The translations under genes were made by a program, and so were the position numbers. The notes under the pieces are model-generated. The model worked only from the letters and a program-made list of their open reading frames with translations. It made no database searches and was not told the origin of the DNA. A DNA stretch of 11,048 nucleotides from Pseudomonadota bacterium (GTDB lineage Bacteria > Pseudomonadota > Gammaproteobacteria > Burkholderiales > Gallionellaceae). The stretch is taken from NCBI GenBank assembly GCA_021781695.1, contig JAJXWG010000037.1, positions 1 through 11,048 of the forward strand, written 5' to 3'. Of this stretch, positions 1-6,510 are shown in pieces (position 1 is the first letter of the stretch; the number at the start of each line of letters is the position of its first letter).

Positions 1-303
1 TCGAAGCACTTCACTTTTTTTGACTTGCATACCCGCCTTCAGGCATGATGCCTTGATCTCGGCAATCTTCTGATATTCATCTGCCGGCATGGTAAAACTG
101 TCGCGTATGACTTTGAGCTTTGGTTTTTTTGCCGCTTTTGGTGCTGCCTTGATCTCTTTGGCGACCACCTTCACGGGTTTGACTGCTTTGGCTTCGGATC
201 TTTTCACAGCCTCCGCCCTGGCGCTTAACGCCTTGTTTAACGGCTTGGGCGCAGAGGGGGTTTTCCTGATTTCTTCGGCCTTGTTTAACTCTTTCACACT
301 CAT
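1..303 (-). CDS. Lysine/alanine-rich protein with ribbon-helix-helix-like C-terminal segment (partial, 3' end outside window)
   Basis: An open frame of 101 codons runs from ATG at 303 to the window edge with no stop, so the C-terminus is missing. It starts MSVKELNKAEE, behind GGAGA (minus strand, 311-315) seven bases upstream. Residues 12-65 are rich in Lys, Ala and Pro (for example KAAPKAAKKPK), like histone-H1-type or other nucleic-acid-binding tails. Residues 68-101 change character: a short strand-like SFTMP, a helix-like ADEYQKIAEIKASCLKAG, then KKSEVLR. This is the strand-helix-helix rhythm of ribbon-helix-helix DNA-binding proteins. The function is not known to me; a DNA-associated or regulatory role is inference. 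The gene has its own promoter-like palindrome at 328-355, so it may regulate itself. The frame is real coding sequence in my judgement because of the good ribosome-binding site and the coherent composition. The plus-strand frame over the same bases (89-328) is its shadow. Confidence 0.75.
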   Translation of the reverse strand, partial: MSVKELNKAEEIRKTPSAPKPLNKALSARAEAVKRSEAKAVKPVKVVAKEIKAAPKAAKKPKLKVIRDSFTMPADEYQKIAEIKASCLKAGMQVKKSEVLR

Positions 304-327
304 GATATTCTCTCCGGATTTAAACTG

Positions 328-355
328 AATATACAGTATATATTGTATATTGCAA
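328..355 (-). promoter_or_regulatory. Sigma70-like promoter overlapping an AT-rich inverted repeat
   Basis: On the minus strand a -35 hexamer TTGCAA (350-355; 4 of 6 consensus matches) is followed after 16 bases by TATATT (328-333; 5 of 6), upstream of the lysine-rich gene starting at 303. The same bases form a 24-base inverted repeat (328-351) with only one mismatched pair, and the -35 lies inside a second, perfect 12-base palindrome ATATTGCAATAT (347-358). The layout suits an operator covering the promoter. The repressor is unknown; autoregulation is a guess. Confidence 0.5.
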
Positions 356-381
356 TATCGCCTCGTCGCAATTTTTCTCCG

Positions 382-1752
382 CTACCGCAGCCATCCTTTT
401 GCCATAAAAGCGTAGAGCACGCCAAGCGCCAGAACCAGCGCGCCGAAAGCGACCTGACCGAGCGTGACCGTCCAGGGTGCCTCGGCAAGATTCATGCCCA
501 GCAGCCCGCCCAAGACCGCAGGGATCAGCGCGAGCGTGCTGACGATCATCAATAGCCGCACAAAACGGTTAGTGTCGTGCGCGGCGATATCGATATGCAG
601 CTCTATCAGCGAGAGCACCGATTCTCGGATGTTGTCGACCGTCTCATAAAGATAATCCGCTTCCTCAACGAGCGGGCTGATAATTTCGCGCTGCTCCTGA
701 TCAAGCCCGGGCAACAAACGGCGTCCGTCTGCGAGCATTTCGAGCAGACCGCGTAGCCGCCATAAATTACTCTTTTCCGTCGACAGCACGCGCTTCAAGC
801 GGAAGGATTGTTTGAAAAAGCTTTCGTTGCTTTCTATTGCCGGCAAATCCTCAAGTTGACGCACCATCCTCTCCATCTGCCCCGCCAGTTCCTCGTCGCG
901 CGCGAGCACCAGGCGAATGATGTGCAACGCACAGCGCGTCCCCCAGGGCAGGATTGCCGGATCAGCGGGCAGCAGCGGCAAATCCAGGGGATGCATGGAA
1001 AGGGACAACATGCCATTTTTTGATACCAGCAACAGCATTGGGTCGCGCCGCATGGCATCATTTGCCGAAGGAAGAGAAATCGTCAGTGCGGTCCAGCGCA
1101 CGCCGGATTCAATGCGCGGGTAGCTCGACTCCTGCAACGCAGCCTCGATCATCACATGCGGGACGTTTGCCACCTGGGCGATCTCCTTGAGGCGTTCCGG
1201 CGTAAGATTGGCCGCATGCAGCCAGCAACTCGTAGGTTTGGCCAACCACTGCAGCAGTTCATTCCAGTCGCATTTGCGCGCTGCGCTCTCCCCGGACTGA
1301 AATGCCGTGACTTGCGGCTGGCCGTGGGGAGTCTGGGTCAGTGAAGGCAATGCCGTTCGCTGAAAACCGTGGCCCACGCGCGGGCCAAAAAGCAGGATGC
1401 TGAACAAGCGAAGGATGCGCAACGCAGGTGATGAACTCGCTATATCGGACACTTCAGGCAGCAGCGATAGCAATGGCAGCAGGATAATGAATGCGTCGAA
1501 TATACGCCAAAGGCTAACCGCAAATTTTAGCCTGTTGGTTGACAAGGCGAAGTTAACGCCGTATTCCAGCGCGAACAGGCCGATGATCACCCATTTTGCC
1601 AACTCGAAAGCCAAATCAACGCCGTGCGACAACACGAACAAAAAGGGCGCGATTCCGAAACTCAAGCCTGCGAGTGCAAGGAATCCCATCACAGATTCGT
1701 TAAGAACAACCGAGAGGCGAAGCAGCATGTTGATACCCCCAAGTACCGCCAT
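382..1752 (-). CDS. CorA-family divalent-cation transporter fused to an N-terminal voltage-sensor-like membrane domain
   Basis: 456 residues, against about 316 for ordinary CorA. The C-terminal part (about 160-456) is CorA/ZntB-like: a soluble alpha/beta region, long helices at about 280-395, then two membrane segments (about 397-417 and 431-450) with the family GMN motif at 419-421. The usual MPE(L) after GMN is replaced by LAEAPW. The N-terminal 125 residues hold three hydrophobic helices (about 21-41, 50-70, 81-99) and a fourth short segment ALRILRLFSILLF (110-122). E63 in helix 2, D86 in WRIFDAFIIL and R112/R115 in helix 4 fit S1-S4 of voltage-gated ion channels; no pore follows. The likely role is Mg2+ or other divalent-metal transport at the inner membrane; gating by voltage is inference. 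The start is uncertain: ATG 1752 has no clear ribosome-binding site, while ATG 1728 (448 residues) follows GGGGGT seven bases upstream. The gene stands alone between the lysine-rich gene and the reverse transcriptase relic. Confidence 0.85.
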   Translation of the reverse strand: MAVLGGINMLLRLSVVLNESVMGFLALAGLSFGIAPFLFVLSHGVDLAFELAKWVIIGLFALEYGVNFALSTNRLKFAVSLWRIFDAFIILLPLLSLLPEVSDIASSSPALRILRLFSILLFGPRVGHGFQRTALPSLTQTPHGQPQVTAFQSGESAARKCDWNELLQWLAKPTSCWLHAANLTPERLKEIAQVANVPHVMIEAALQESSYPRIESGVRWTALTISLPSANDAMRRDPMLLLVSKNGMLSLSMHPLDLPLLPADPAILPWGTRCALHIIRLVLARDEELAGQMERMVRQLEDLPAIESNESFFKQSFRLKRVLSTEKSNLWRLRGLLEMLADGRRLLPGLDQEQREIISPLVEEADYLYETVDNIRESVLSLIELHIDIAAHDTNRFVRLLMIVSTLALIPAVLGGLLGMNLAEAPWTVTLGQVAFGALVLALGVLYAFMAKGWLR

Positions 1753-1814
1753 AGGCCAGCTTTAGAAATGGCGTTATAAGTTTTTTGCCACCCGAACCGA
1801 TTATGGGCCAATTT

Positions 1815-1991
1815 TTACAAGTTTGCTTTCCGTTTGACTCCCTCCCTGGCATACCAGAAGCTGTAGCCCAGAAACTTGCGTTTCATGATACTTCCTGCCG
1901 CTCTGCTGATTTCGTTAACCTTGAGCCGCAGTTTGGCATAACAGTGTCAGAGCAGCACCCGCTCACCTGCTTTCCGGCTACGCACGTATGC
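1815..1991 (-). pseudogene. Decayed fragment of a group II intron reverse transcriptase/maturase
   Basis: One minus-strand frame reads AYVRSRKAGERVLL, a stop, HCYAKLRLKVNEISRAAGSI, then MKRKFLGYSFWYAREGVKRK, and ends at TAA 1815-1817. YVRS(K/R)(R/K)AGERV, (K/R)LKVN and RKFLGYSFW are hallmark blocks of the last part of the reverse transcriptase domain and the start of the maturase (X) domain in group II intron proteins. The spacing from the VNE block to RKFLG matches the family, while the stretch before it is about three codons short and holds an internal stop. In the same frame 12 codons upstream is ADD (2019-2027), possibly the remains of the catalytic YADD, but the bases between look unrelated. 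The N-terminus, the rest of the X domain and any intron RNA domains are absent from this gap. It is a relic, not a working element. Confidence 0.75.
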
Positions 1992-2047
1992 ATTAAGTTG
2001 CGCTTCGCTTCGTTCGCTGTCATCAGCTTGCGGCAGGACCTGCAGGA

Positions 2048-2069
2048 GTGCGCCCATGCTTGGGCGCAC
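2048..2069. repeat. Perfect inverted repeat, 9-bp arms, 4-base loop
   Basis: GTGCGCCCA (2048-2056) and TGGGCGCAC (2061-2069) are exact reverse complements around TGCT. The hairpin lies just past the ompA terminator. It has no T-run after it in the ompA direction, so it is not a standard intrinsic terminator. It could protect a 3' end, act as a backup, or belong to the decayed mobile element. Confidence 0.6.
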
Positions 2070-2072
2070 GCG

Positions 2073-2104
2073 AAAAAAAAGCGGGCTGTCACCAGCCCGC
2101 TTTT
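2073..2104 (-). terminator. Intrinsic terminator of ompA
   Basis: The stem GCGGGCTG (2081-2088) pairs with CAGCCCGC (2093-2100) around a four-base loop. In the ompA direction it is followed by eight T (2073-2080), and four A-T pairs extend the stem. It begins 17 bases after the ompA stop codon. The plus-strand side has TTTT only. Confidence 0.9.
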
Positions 2105-2120
2105 ATAGCATTGCCAAAGA

Positions 2121-3143
2121 TTACTGATTTACGCGCACTTTGGATTCTTCCCTGACCACAGAGGTGATCTCAACGCGACGGTTCTGTGCGCGACCAGCCT
2201 TGGTCTTGTTGCTGGCAACCGGATTGGCTTCACCTTCACCCTTGAGCGAGATGCGGTCTGCCGCTACACCTTTGCCCACCAGATAAGCCTTGACCGATTC
2301 GGCACGCTTTTCGGAAAGCTTCAGATTGTATGCCTTCGATCCGGTGCTGTCTGTATACCCTGTGACGGCCAGATTCGATTCAGGATGATGTGCTGCAAAA
2401 TCCACCACCTCGTCGAGCTTCTTGTCTGCAGTGTGTTTCAGATTTGCCGAGTTGGTATCAAAGTTCGCGCCCTCGATGGTCACTGGCTTGTCTGTGAATA
2501 TCGTCTTGTATTCAGGCTTAGGGGCAGGCTTGGGCGCTTCAACAACAGGCGCTGGCGCTGCTGCAGCCGCTGCTGCAACAACAGGCGCTGCTGCTGCAGC
2601 CGGTGGCTTGCCGAAATAATAATTGACGCCGAGAGTGAGGGCATTGTTTCTCATCTCGATGCCATTGGTCTTGGCAGAAGTGGATGTATATTCACCTGCC
2701 AGGCTCCAGCTTGGCGCAAACTTGTATTCCACGCCCAGACCCATCTGAGGACCGCTGGAGCCAAAAGCGCTGACAGCACTGTTTCCATTGATGCGGCCAT
2801 AGCCCAGCTTGGCGTAAGGCATCCAGTTGCCATAAGGCAATCCGAGTTTGGCATCCAGCCCATAATCCTTGCTGCCGATATCGACCGGTCCGGGGTTATG
2901 GGTTTCCGGCGCATTCCGATCCCAGTAAGCATTTGCACCCAACAGGAAGTTGCTGCCCATATCCCAGCCATATCCGCCCTGGAACCCGTAAGTATTGCCG
3001 CTCTGGCTGTCATAGCCTGTCATGCTGGAGCGGTCCGTACCCAACTTTGCACCCAGCCATCCGCCGGAAAACTCGCTGGCTTGTGCTGCCGAAATACCAA
3101 ACAGCGCCGCTGAAAGCGCAATTGCGAATGTAGTCTTTTTCAT
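2121..3143 (-). CDS. ompA: OmpA-family outer-membrane protein with peptidoglycan-binding domain
   Basis: 340 residues from ATG 3143, chosen over the upstream ATG at 3173 because a signal peptide starts there and AAGGA lies about seven bases before it. The signal peptide MKKTTFAIALSAALF... is probably cut after AQA (residue 22). Residues about 23-178 look like an eight-stranded barrel with alternating hydrophobic strands ending in NYYFGK. Residues about 180-212 form an Ala/Pro/Val linker. Residues about 220-340 are the OmpA C-terminal domain; D265 in GYTD and R280 in LSEKRA, 15 apart as in E. coli OmpA, are the diaminopimelate-binding pair. The protein should tie the outer membrane to the peptidoglycan and may form small pores. 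It is a single gene with its own terminator; a possible promoter lies at about 3197-3202. The basic tail RRVEITSVVREESKVRVNQ is slightly longer than usual. Family assignment is firm; strict orthology with E. coli OmpA is not proven. Confidence 0.92.
   Translation of the reverse strand: MKKTTFAIALSAALFGISAAQASEFSGGWLGAKLGTDRSSMTGYDSQSGNTYGFQGGYGWDMGSNFLLGANAYWDRNAPETHNPGPVDIGSKDYGLDAKLGLPYGNWMPYAKLGYGRINGNSAVSAFGSSGPQMGLGVEYKFAPSWSLAGEYTSTSAKTNGIEMRNNALTLGVNYYFGKPPAAAAAPVVAAAAAAAPAPVVEAPKPAPKPEYKTIFTDKPVTIEGANFDTNSANLKHTADKKLDEVVDFAAHHPESNLAVTGYTDSTGSKAYNLKLSEKRAESVKAYLVGKGVAADRISLKGEGEANPVASNKTKAGRAQNRRVEITSVVREESKVRVNQ
2540..2606 (-). repeat. Direct repeat and low-complexity stretch coding the OmpA linker
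   Basis: A 15-base unit CAACAACAGGCGCTG occurs at 2540-2554 and again at 2576-2590, a period of 36 bases (12 codons), with GCTGCTG/GCAGCC triplets between and after. It codes the two APVV-containing parts of the Ala/Pro linker. Whole-unit slippage would keep the frame and change linker length. Confidence 0.7.
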
Positions 3144-3196
3144 TTTTTTGTCCTTTTCGTGTAAAGTTGTCAATCAACAGACTCTCATGGGAGGCT

Positions 3197-3202
3197 ATTC
3201 TA
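3197..3202 (-). promoter_or_regulatory. Possible -10 hexamer of ompA
   Basis: TAGAAT (5 of 6 matches to TATAAT) lies 54 bases before the ompA start codon. The bases 16-18 upstream (around TTTTGG) are a poor -35, so this rests on the -10 alone. Confidence 0.3.
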
Positions 3203-3277
3203 CCCCATCAACATGAATCCAAAACAGCCGTTGCAAAAATACAACATTCCTCGCTCCCGAACGGGTACGGGCTGTTA

Positions 3278-4018
3278 TTACATCATCGCCCGCTGCCGCC
3301 TTGCCTCAAACAGAAAGATGCCCGCACTCACCGACACGTTCAGGCTTTCCACGCTGCCCATCATGGGAATGCGCACCAGCTCATCGCAAGTCTCCCCGGT
3401 CAGGCGGCGCAAACCCTCGCCTTCAGCGCCCAATACCAGCGCAAGACTACCTGCATGCTTAAAACTGTGCAAGTCCTGCTTTGCCTCGCCTGCAGCACCC
3501 GCCACCCAGATGCCTCTGTCTTTCAATTCGCGCAAAGTGCGCGCCAGATTGGTGACCGTGATATAAGGCACCGTTTCAGCAGCGCCGCATGCGACCTTCT
3601 CGACGGTGGCCGTGATCCCCACCGCGCGATCTTTTGGCGCGATCACCGCATGCACGCCAAATGCATCCGCGCTGCGCAGACACGCGCCCAGGTTATGCGG
3701 ATCCTGCACGCCGTCGAGCACCAGCAGCAACGGCGGTTCGGTCAGGGTATCCAGCACGTCGGACAGATGCTGAACACGCCGCGCCGCATCGACTCTGGCA
3801 GCCACGCCCTGATGCCTGACACCTCCTGCCATGCCGTCCAGCCGCGAGCTGTCAACAGGAATAACGCGCACTCCGCTTGTTTCGCACAGCTTGACCAGGT
3901 CGCGCATGCGCTGATCCTGCCGCTGTGATTGCAGATAGACTTCCATCACACCATCCGGATTCTGGCGTATGCGCGAAGTCACCGCATGAAAACCGTATAT
4001 CAGCCGCAAATCCGCCAT
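3278..4018 (-). CDS. rlmB: 23S rRNA (guanosine-2251-2'-O)-methyltransferase RlmB
   Basis: 246 residues, close to the E. coli length of 243. It uses S-adenosylmethionine to methylate the ribose of G2251 in the peptidyl-transferase P-loop of 23S rRNA. Residues 1-75 form the small RNA-binding substrate domain (LIYGFHAV near the start is typical). The SpoU/TrmH methyltransferase domain follows with its three motifs: DGVQDPHNLGACLRSADAFG (102-121, with N109 and R115), LVLGAEGEG (194-202) and IPMMGSVESLNVSVSAGI (217-234), which builds the trefoil knot and cofactor site. ATG 4018 shares one base with the rnr stop (TAATG), so the two are co-transcribed and probably translationally coupled, the classic rnr-rlmB pair. 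No convincing terminator follows; only a weak CCCG-TT-CGGG hairpin near 3254-3263 is seen. Confidence 0.97.
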   Translation of the reverse strand: MADLRLIYGFHAVTSRIRQNPDGVMEVYLQSQRQDQRMRDLVKLCETSGVRVIPVDSSRLDGMAGGVRHQGVAARVDAARRVQHLSDVLDTLTEPPLLLVLDGVQDPHNLGACLRSADAFGVHAVIAPKDRAVGITATVEKVACGAAETVPYITVTNLARTLRELKDRGIWVAGAAGEAKQDLHSFKHAGSLALVLGAEGEGLRRLTGETCDELVRIPMMGSVESLNVSVSAGIFLFEARRQRAMM

Positions 4019-6240
4019 TACTTGCGCCCTTTGGCGGATTTCTTTTTCGGTTTCGCTTCGGCTTCAGACTCTTCCACGACTGAATGCAAGACAAAATCGA
4101 TCTTGGTGCTTTCCATGTCCACCTTGACCACGCGCACCTGCACACGGTCTCCCAATCTGTAGCTTTGCCCGGTGCGCTCGCCCAGAAGATGATGCTTGGC
4201 AGCATCAAAATGAAAGTAATCCTTGCCAAGCTCCGAGATATGCACCAACCCCTCGACATAAAGATCGTCCAGCGAGACGAACATGCCGAAACTCGTGACC
4301 GAAGACACCGAGCCCGTGAAAACACTGCCCAGATGATCGCGCATGTAAAAACATTTCAGCCAGGCTTCCACATCGCGCGTCGCATCGTCGGCACGGCGTT
4401 CAGTCATCGAACAATGAATTCCAAGCTCCGCCCATTTCTGCGCGGGCTTGTATTGTTTTCCCTGCAGCACGGCCTTGATCGCGCGGTGCACCAGAAGATC
4501 CGGATAGCGGCGTATCGGGGAGGTGAAGTGCGTATAGGCATCGTAGCCCAGTCCGAAGTGCCCAATGTTTTCGGGCTCATATTTGGCCTGGCGCAAAGAG
4601 CGCAGCATCACGGTCTGCAGCAAACCGGCATCAGGACGGCCCTTGATGCGCTTCAACAGCTTTGAATAATCCGCCGCCTGCGGTTCATCATCCCCTGTCA
4701 GCCCCAGGCCGAACTCCTTCATGAATTCTCGCAAGGCTTCCAGCTTCTCGGGTGTAGGTCCCTGGTGGATGCGATACAGCACCGGATGATGGTGTTCTTG
4801 CAAATAACCCGCCGCGCAAACGTTCGCGGCCAGCATGCATTCCTCGATCAGCTTGTGCGCATCGTTGCGCACCACCGGAACGATGCGCGATATTTTTCCC
4901 TGGTCGGTGAAAATCATCTGTGTCTCGACCGTCTCGAAATCGATCGCACCGCGCTTCTCACGCGCCTTCAGGAGTTTCTGATACAGTTCATGCAGATGCT
5001 GCAGATGCGGCACGATGGGCGAATTGCTCTCTGCCAGTTTGCCATCGGGCTCTCCCAGAATTTCGGCGACCTGGTTGTAAGTCAGCCTCGCGTGGGAATA
5101 CATCACAGAAGGATAAAAACGGTATTTGCCGATATCGCCCTTTGAACTGATCTGCATGTCGCACACCATGCACAAACGATCCACCTTGGGGTTCAGTGAA
5201 CAAAGGCCGTTGGACAACTCCTCGGGCAGCATCGGGATCACGCGGCGCGGGAAATAAACCGAATTGCCGCGTGAAATGGCCTCGCGATCCAGCGCATCAT
5301 TCGTCTGTACATAGTGGCTCACATCCGCGATTGCCACCACCAGACGATACCCCCCTTTCACCGGTTCGCAATACACCGCATCATCGAAATCGCGCGCGGT
5401 TTCTCCATCTATGGTCACCAGCGGCAGATGGCGTATGTCCTCGCGCCCCGCCCAGTCCTGTTCGGATACAACAGGAGGTATCGCCTTGGCTTGGCGCTCC
5501 GCATCCCTGGGAAATTCATATGGCAAATCGTGCTTGCGCAGTGCAATTTCGATCTCCATGCCGGGATCGGCATAGTTGCCCAGCACCTGAACGATGCGCC
5601 CTATCGGTTGCGCATGTTTGTCAGGATGTTTGAGTATCTCGAGTATCACCACCTGGCCGGTTTTGGCTCCACCCGACTCGCCGGGTGTAACCAGAATATC
5701 CTGGGTGATGCGGCGATTTTCCGCGACCACGAACTGTATTCCGTGCTCCTCGTACAATCGGCCCACCACCTTGTTGTTGGCGCGCTCCAGCACCTCGACA
5801 ATCTTGGCCTCGGGACGGCCTCTTCTGTCCACGCCCGATTGCCGGACCATCACCACGTCGCCGTGCAGCACCTGATGCATTTCCTTCTCCGAGAGGAACA
5901 TGTCTGGGCTACCGTCTTCGGGAACCAGGAAGCCGAAACCATCCGGGTGGCCCTGCACCTTGCCCTTGATCAGATCCAGCTTGTCCATCACGCATATTGC
6001 GCGCTTTCTGTTGCGCATGATCTGACCGTCGCGCTCCATCGCGCGCAGCCTGCGCGAAAACAGATCTTCTTCTTCACGCTCGATATTCAGCATGTCAAGG
6101 AGCTCATCCTCGCTCAAAGGCGCACCCTGCTCGGTCAATATCTGCAAAATGAATTCGCGGCTCGGCAGAGGGTGTTCATATTGTTCGCGTTCGCGCTCCA
6201 GAAACGGATCCTGCAAACGCAAATTATTTTTCTTTTTCAT
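4018..6240 (-). CDS. rnr: Ribonuclease R (3'-5' exoribonuclease)
   Basis: 740 residues from ATG 6240; a TTG two codons upstream is also in frame but sits only four bases from the GGG. AAAGGG lies about ten bases before the ATG. The order is standard for RNase R: an N-terminal helix-turn-helix region (about 25-85), cold-shock domains (about 90-240), the RNB catalytic domain, and an S1 domain (about 638-728) ending in a short basic tail PKKKSAKGRK. In RNB, TIDGETARDFDDAV gives the Mg2+-binding aspartates D278, D284, D286 and D287, spaced as D272/D278/D280/D281 of E. coli. HFTSPIRRYPDL (571-582) is the second conserved block. The enzyme degrades structured RNA, rRNA and mRNA fragments and helps in trans-translation and cold response. 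It is shorter than the 813-residue E. coli protein, mainly through the shorter lysine-rich tail. It is first gene of the pair with rlmB and divergent from tRNA-Leu. Confidence 0.97.
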   Translation of the reverse strand: MKKKNNLRLQDPFLEREREQYEHPLPSREFILQILTEQGAPLSEDELLDMLNIEREEEDLFSRRLRAMERDGQIMRNRKRAICVMDKLDLIKGKVQGHPDGFGFLVPEDGSPDMFLSEKEMHQVLHGDVVMVRQSGVDRRGRPEAKIVEVLERANNKVVGRLYEEHGIQFVVAENRRITQDILVTPGESGGAKTGQVVILEILKHPDKHAQPIGRIVQVLGNYADPGMEIEIALRKHDLPYEFPRDAERQAKAIPPVVSEQDWAGREDIRHLPLVTIDGETARDFDDAVYCEPVKGGYRLVVAIADVSHYVQTNDALDREAISRGNSVYFPRRVIPMLPEELSNGLCSLNPKVDRLCMVCDMQISSKGDIGKYRFYPSVMYSHARLTYNQVAEILGEPDGKLAESNSPIVPHLQHLHELYQKLLKAREKRGAIDFETVETQMIFTDQGKISRIVPVVRNDAHKLIEECMLAANVCAAGYLQEHHHPVLYRIHQGPTPEKLEALREFMKEFGLGLTGDDEPQAADYSKLLKRIKGRPDAGLLQTVMLRSLRQAKYEPENIGHFGLGYDAYTHFTSPIRRYPDLLVHRAIKAVLQGKQYKPAQKWAELGIHCSMTERRADDATRDVEAWLKCFYMRDHLGSVFTGSVSSVTSFGMFVSLDDLYVEGLVHISELGKDYFHFDAAKHHLLGERTGQSYRLGDRVQVRVVKVDMESTKIDFVLHSVVEESEAEAKPKKKSAKGRK

Positions 6241-6268
6241 TGACAAATTACCCTTTAACTATTAAATT
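6240..6268 (+). promoter_or_regulatory. Promoter of tRNA-Leu
   Basis: A perfect -35 TTGACA (6240-6245) is followed after 17 bases by TAAATT (6263-6268; 4 of 6). A GC-rich stretch GCGCGGC comes directly after, like the discriminators of stringently controlled stable-RNA promoters. The tRNA starts at 6291. The first base of the -35 is the first base of the rnr start codon on the other strand. Confidence 0.65.
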
Positions 6269-6290
6269 GCGCGGCTTCAACAAGTCGCAT

Positions 6291-6375
6291 GCCCAGATGG
6301 CGGAATTGGTAGACGCGCACGGTTCAGGTCCGTGTGCCGCAAGGTGTGGAGGTTCGAGTCCTCTTCTGGGCACCA
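6291..6375 (+). tRNA. tRNA-Leu, anticodon CAG
   Basis: An 85-base class II tRNA with a genomically encoded CCA. The acceptor arms GCCCAGA (6291-6297) and TCTGGGC (6365-6371) pair perfectly; A6372 is the discriminator and CCA is at 6373-6375. The anticodon loop TTCAGGT between ACGG and CCGT places CAG at 6325-6327, reading CUG. The long variable arm (GTGCCGCAAGGTGTGG region) and the T arm GGTTCGAGTCC are as expected for leucine tRNAs. It is the only plus-strand gene in the window and has its own promoter and terminator. Confidence 0.97.
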
Positions 6376-6389
6376 AAAAATTAAAAACT

Positions 6390-6413
6390 GCTCGCATTTG
6401 CGAGCTTTTTTTT
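6390..6413 (+). terminator. Intrinsic terminator of tRNA-Leu, possibly bidirectional
   Basis: GCTCGC (6390-6395) pairs with GCGAGC (6400-6405) around ATTT and is followed by eight T (6406-6413). On the minus strand the same hairpin is followed by AG, TTTTT, AA and TTTTTT, so it may also stop transcripts from hldD, which converge here. Confidence 0.88.
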
Positions 6414-6510
6414 CGCGCCATGAACAAGCGAAACTGCTCCAGCCCGACACCTCAATAACCCTGCGCCATTCTACACGATAAGCAGCAACGCCCATACGCA
6501 GCCTGACGGA

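Larger units (their letters stand above)
1753..2072. other. Gap between the CorA-like gene and the ompA terminator
   Basis: About 320 bases without an intact gene. It holds the reverse transcriptase relic (1815-1991), a run of GCGAA-like units (about 2001-2018) and a 9-bp inverted repeat (2048-2069). I see no convincing promoter for the CorA-like gene. The open frames of 69 and 107 codons here (1883-2092 minus, 1785-2108 plus) run through the hairpins and the relic in other frames and do not look like genes. Confidence 0.6.

Noticed and set aside
326..346. LexA (SOS) box upstream of the lysine-rich gene
   Set aside because: CTGT and ACAG-like half sites are present, but their order and spacing do not fit CTG-N10-CAG.
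2385..3113. Plus-strand open frame of 242 codons
   Set aside because: It is antisense to ompA and full of Cys/Arg runs produced by the linker repeat.
3144..3173. Longer ompA start (ATG 3173)
   Set aside because: It would add ten charged residues before a perfect signal peptide, and the good ribosome-binding site belongs to ATG 3143.
3254..3263. Terminator after rlmB
   Set aside because: Only a four-pair CCCG/CGGG stem with a two-base loop and no adjoining T-run.
3167..3928. Plus-strand open frame of 253 codons
   Set aside because: It lies opposite rlmB, which has all three SpoU motifs; the plus-strand product is unlike any family.
5314..6243. Plus-strand open frame of 309 codons
   Set aside because: It lies opposite the conserved rnr N-terminal and catalytic regions and has the composition of an antisense shadow.
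6291..6413. Integration (attachment) site at tRNA-Leu
   Set aside because: No integrase gene and no repeat of the tRNA 3' end are seen in the window; the neighbours are core genes.
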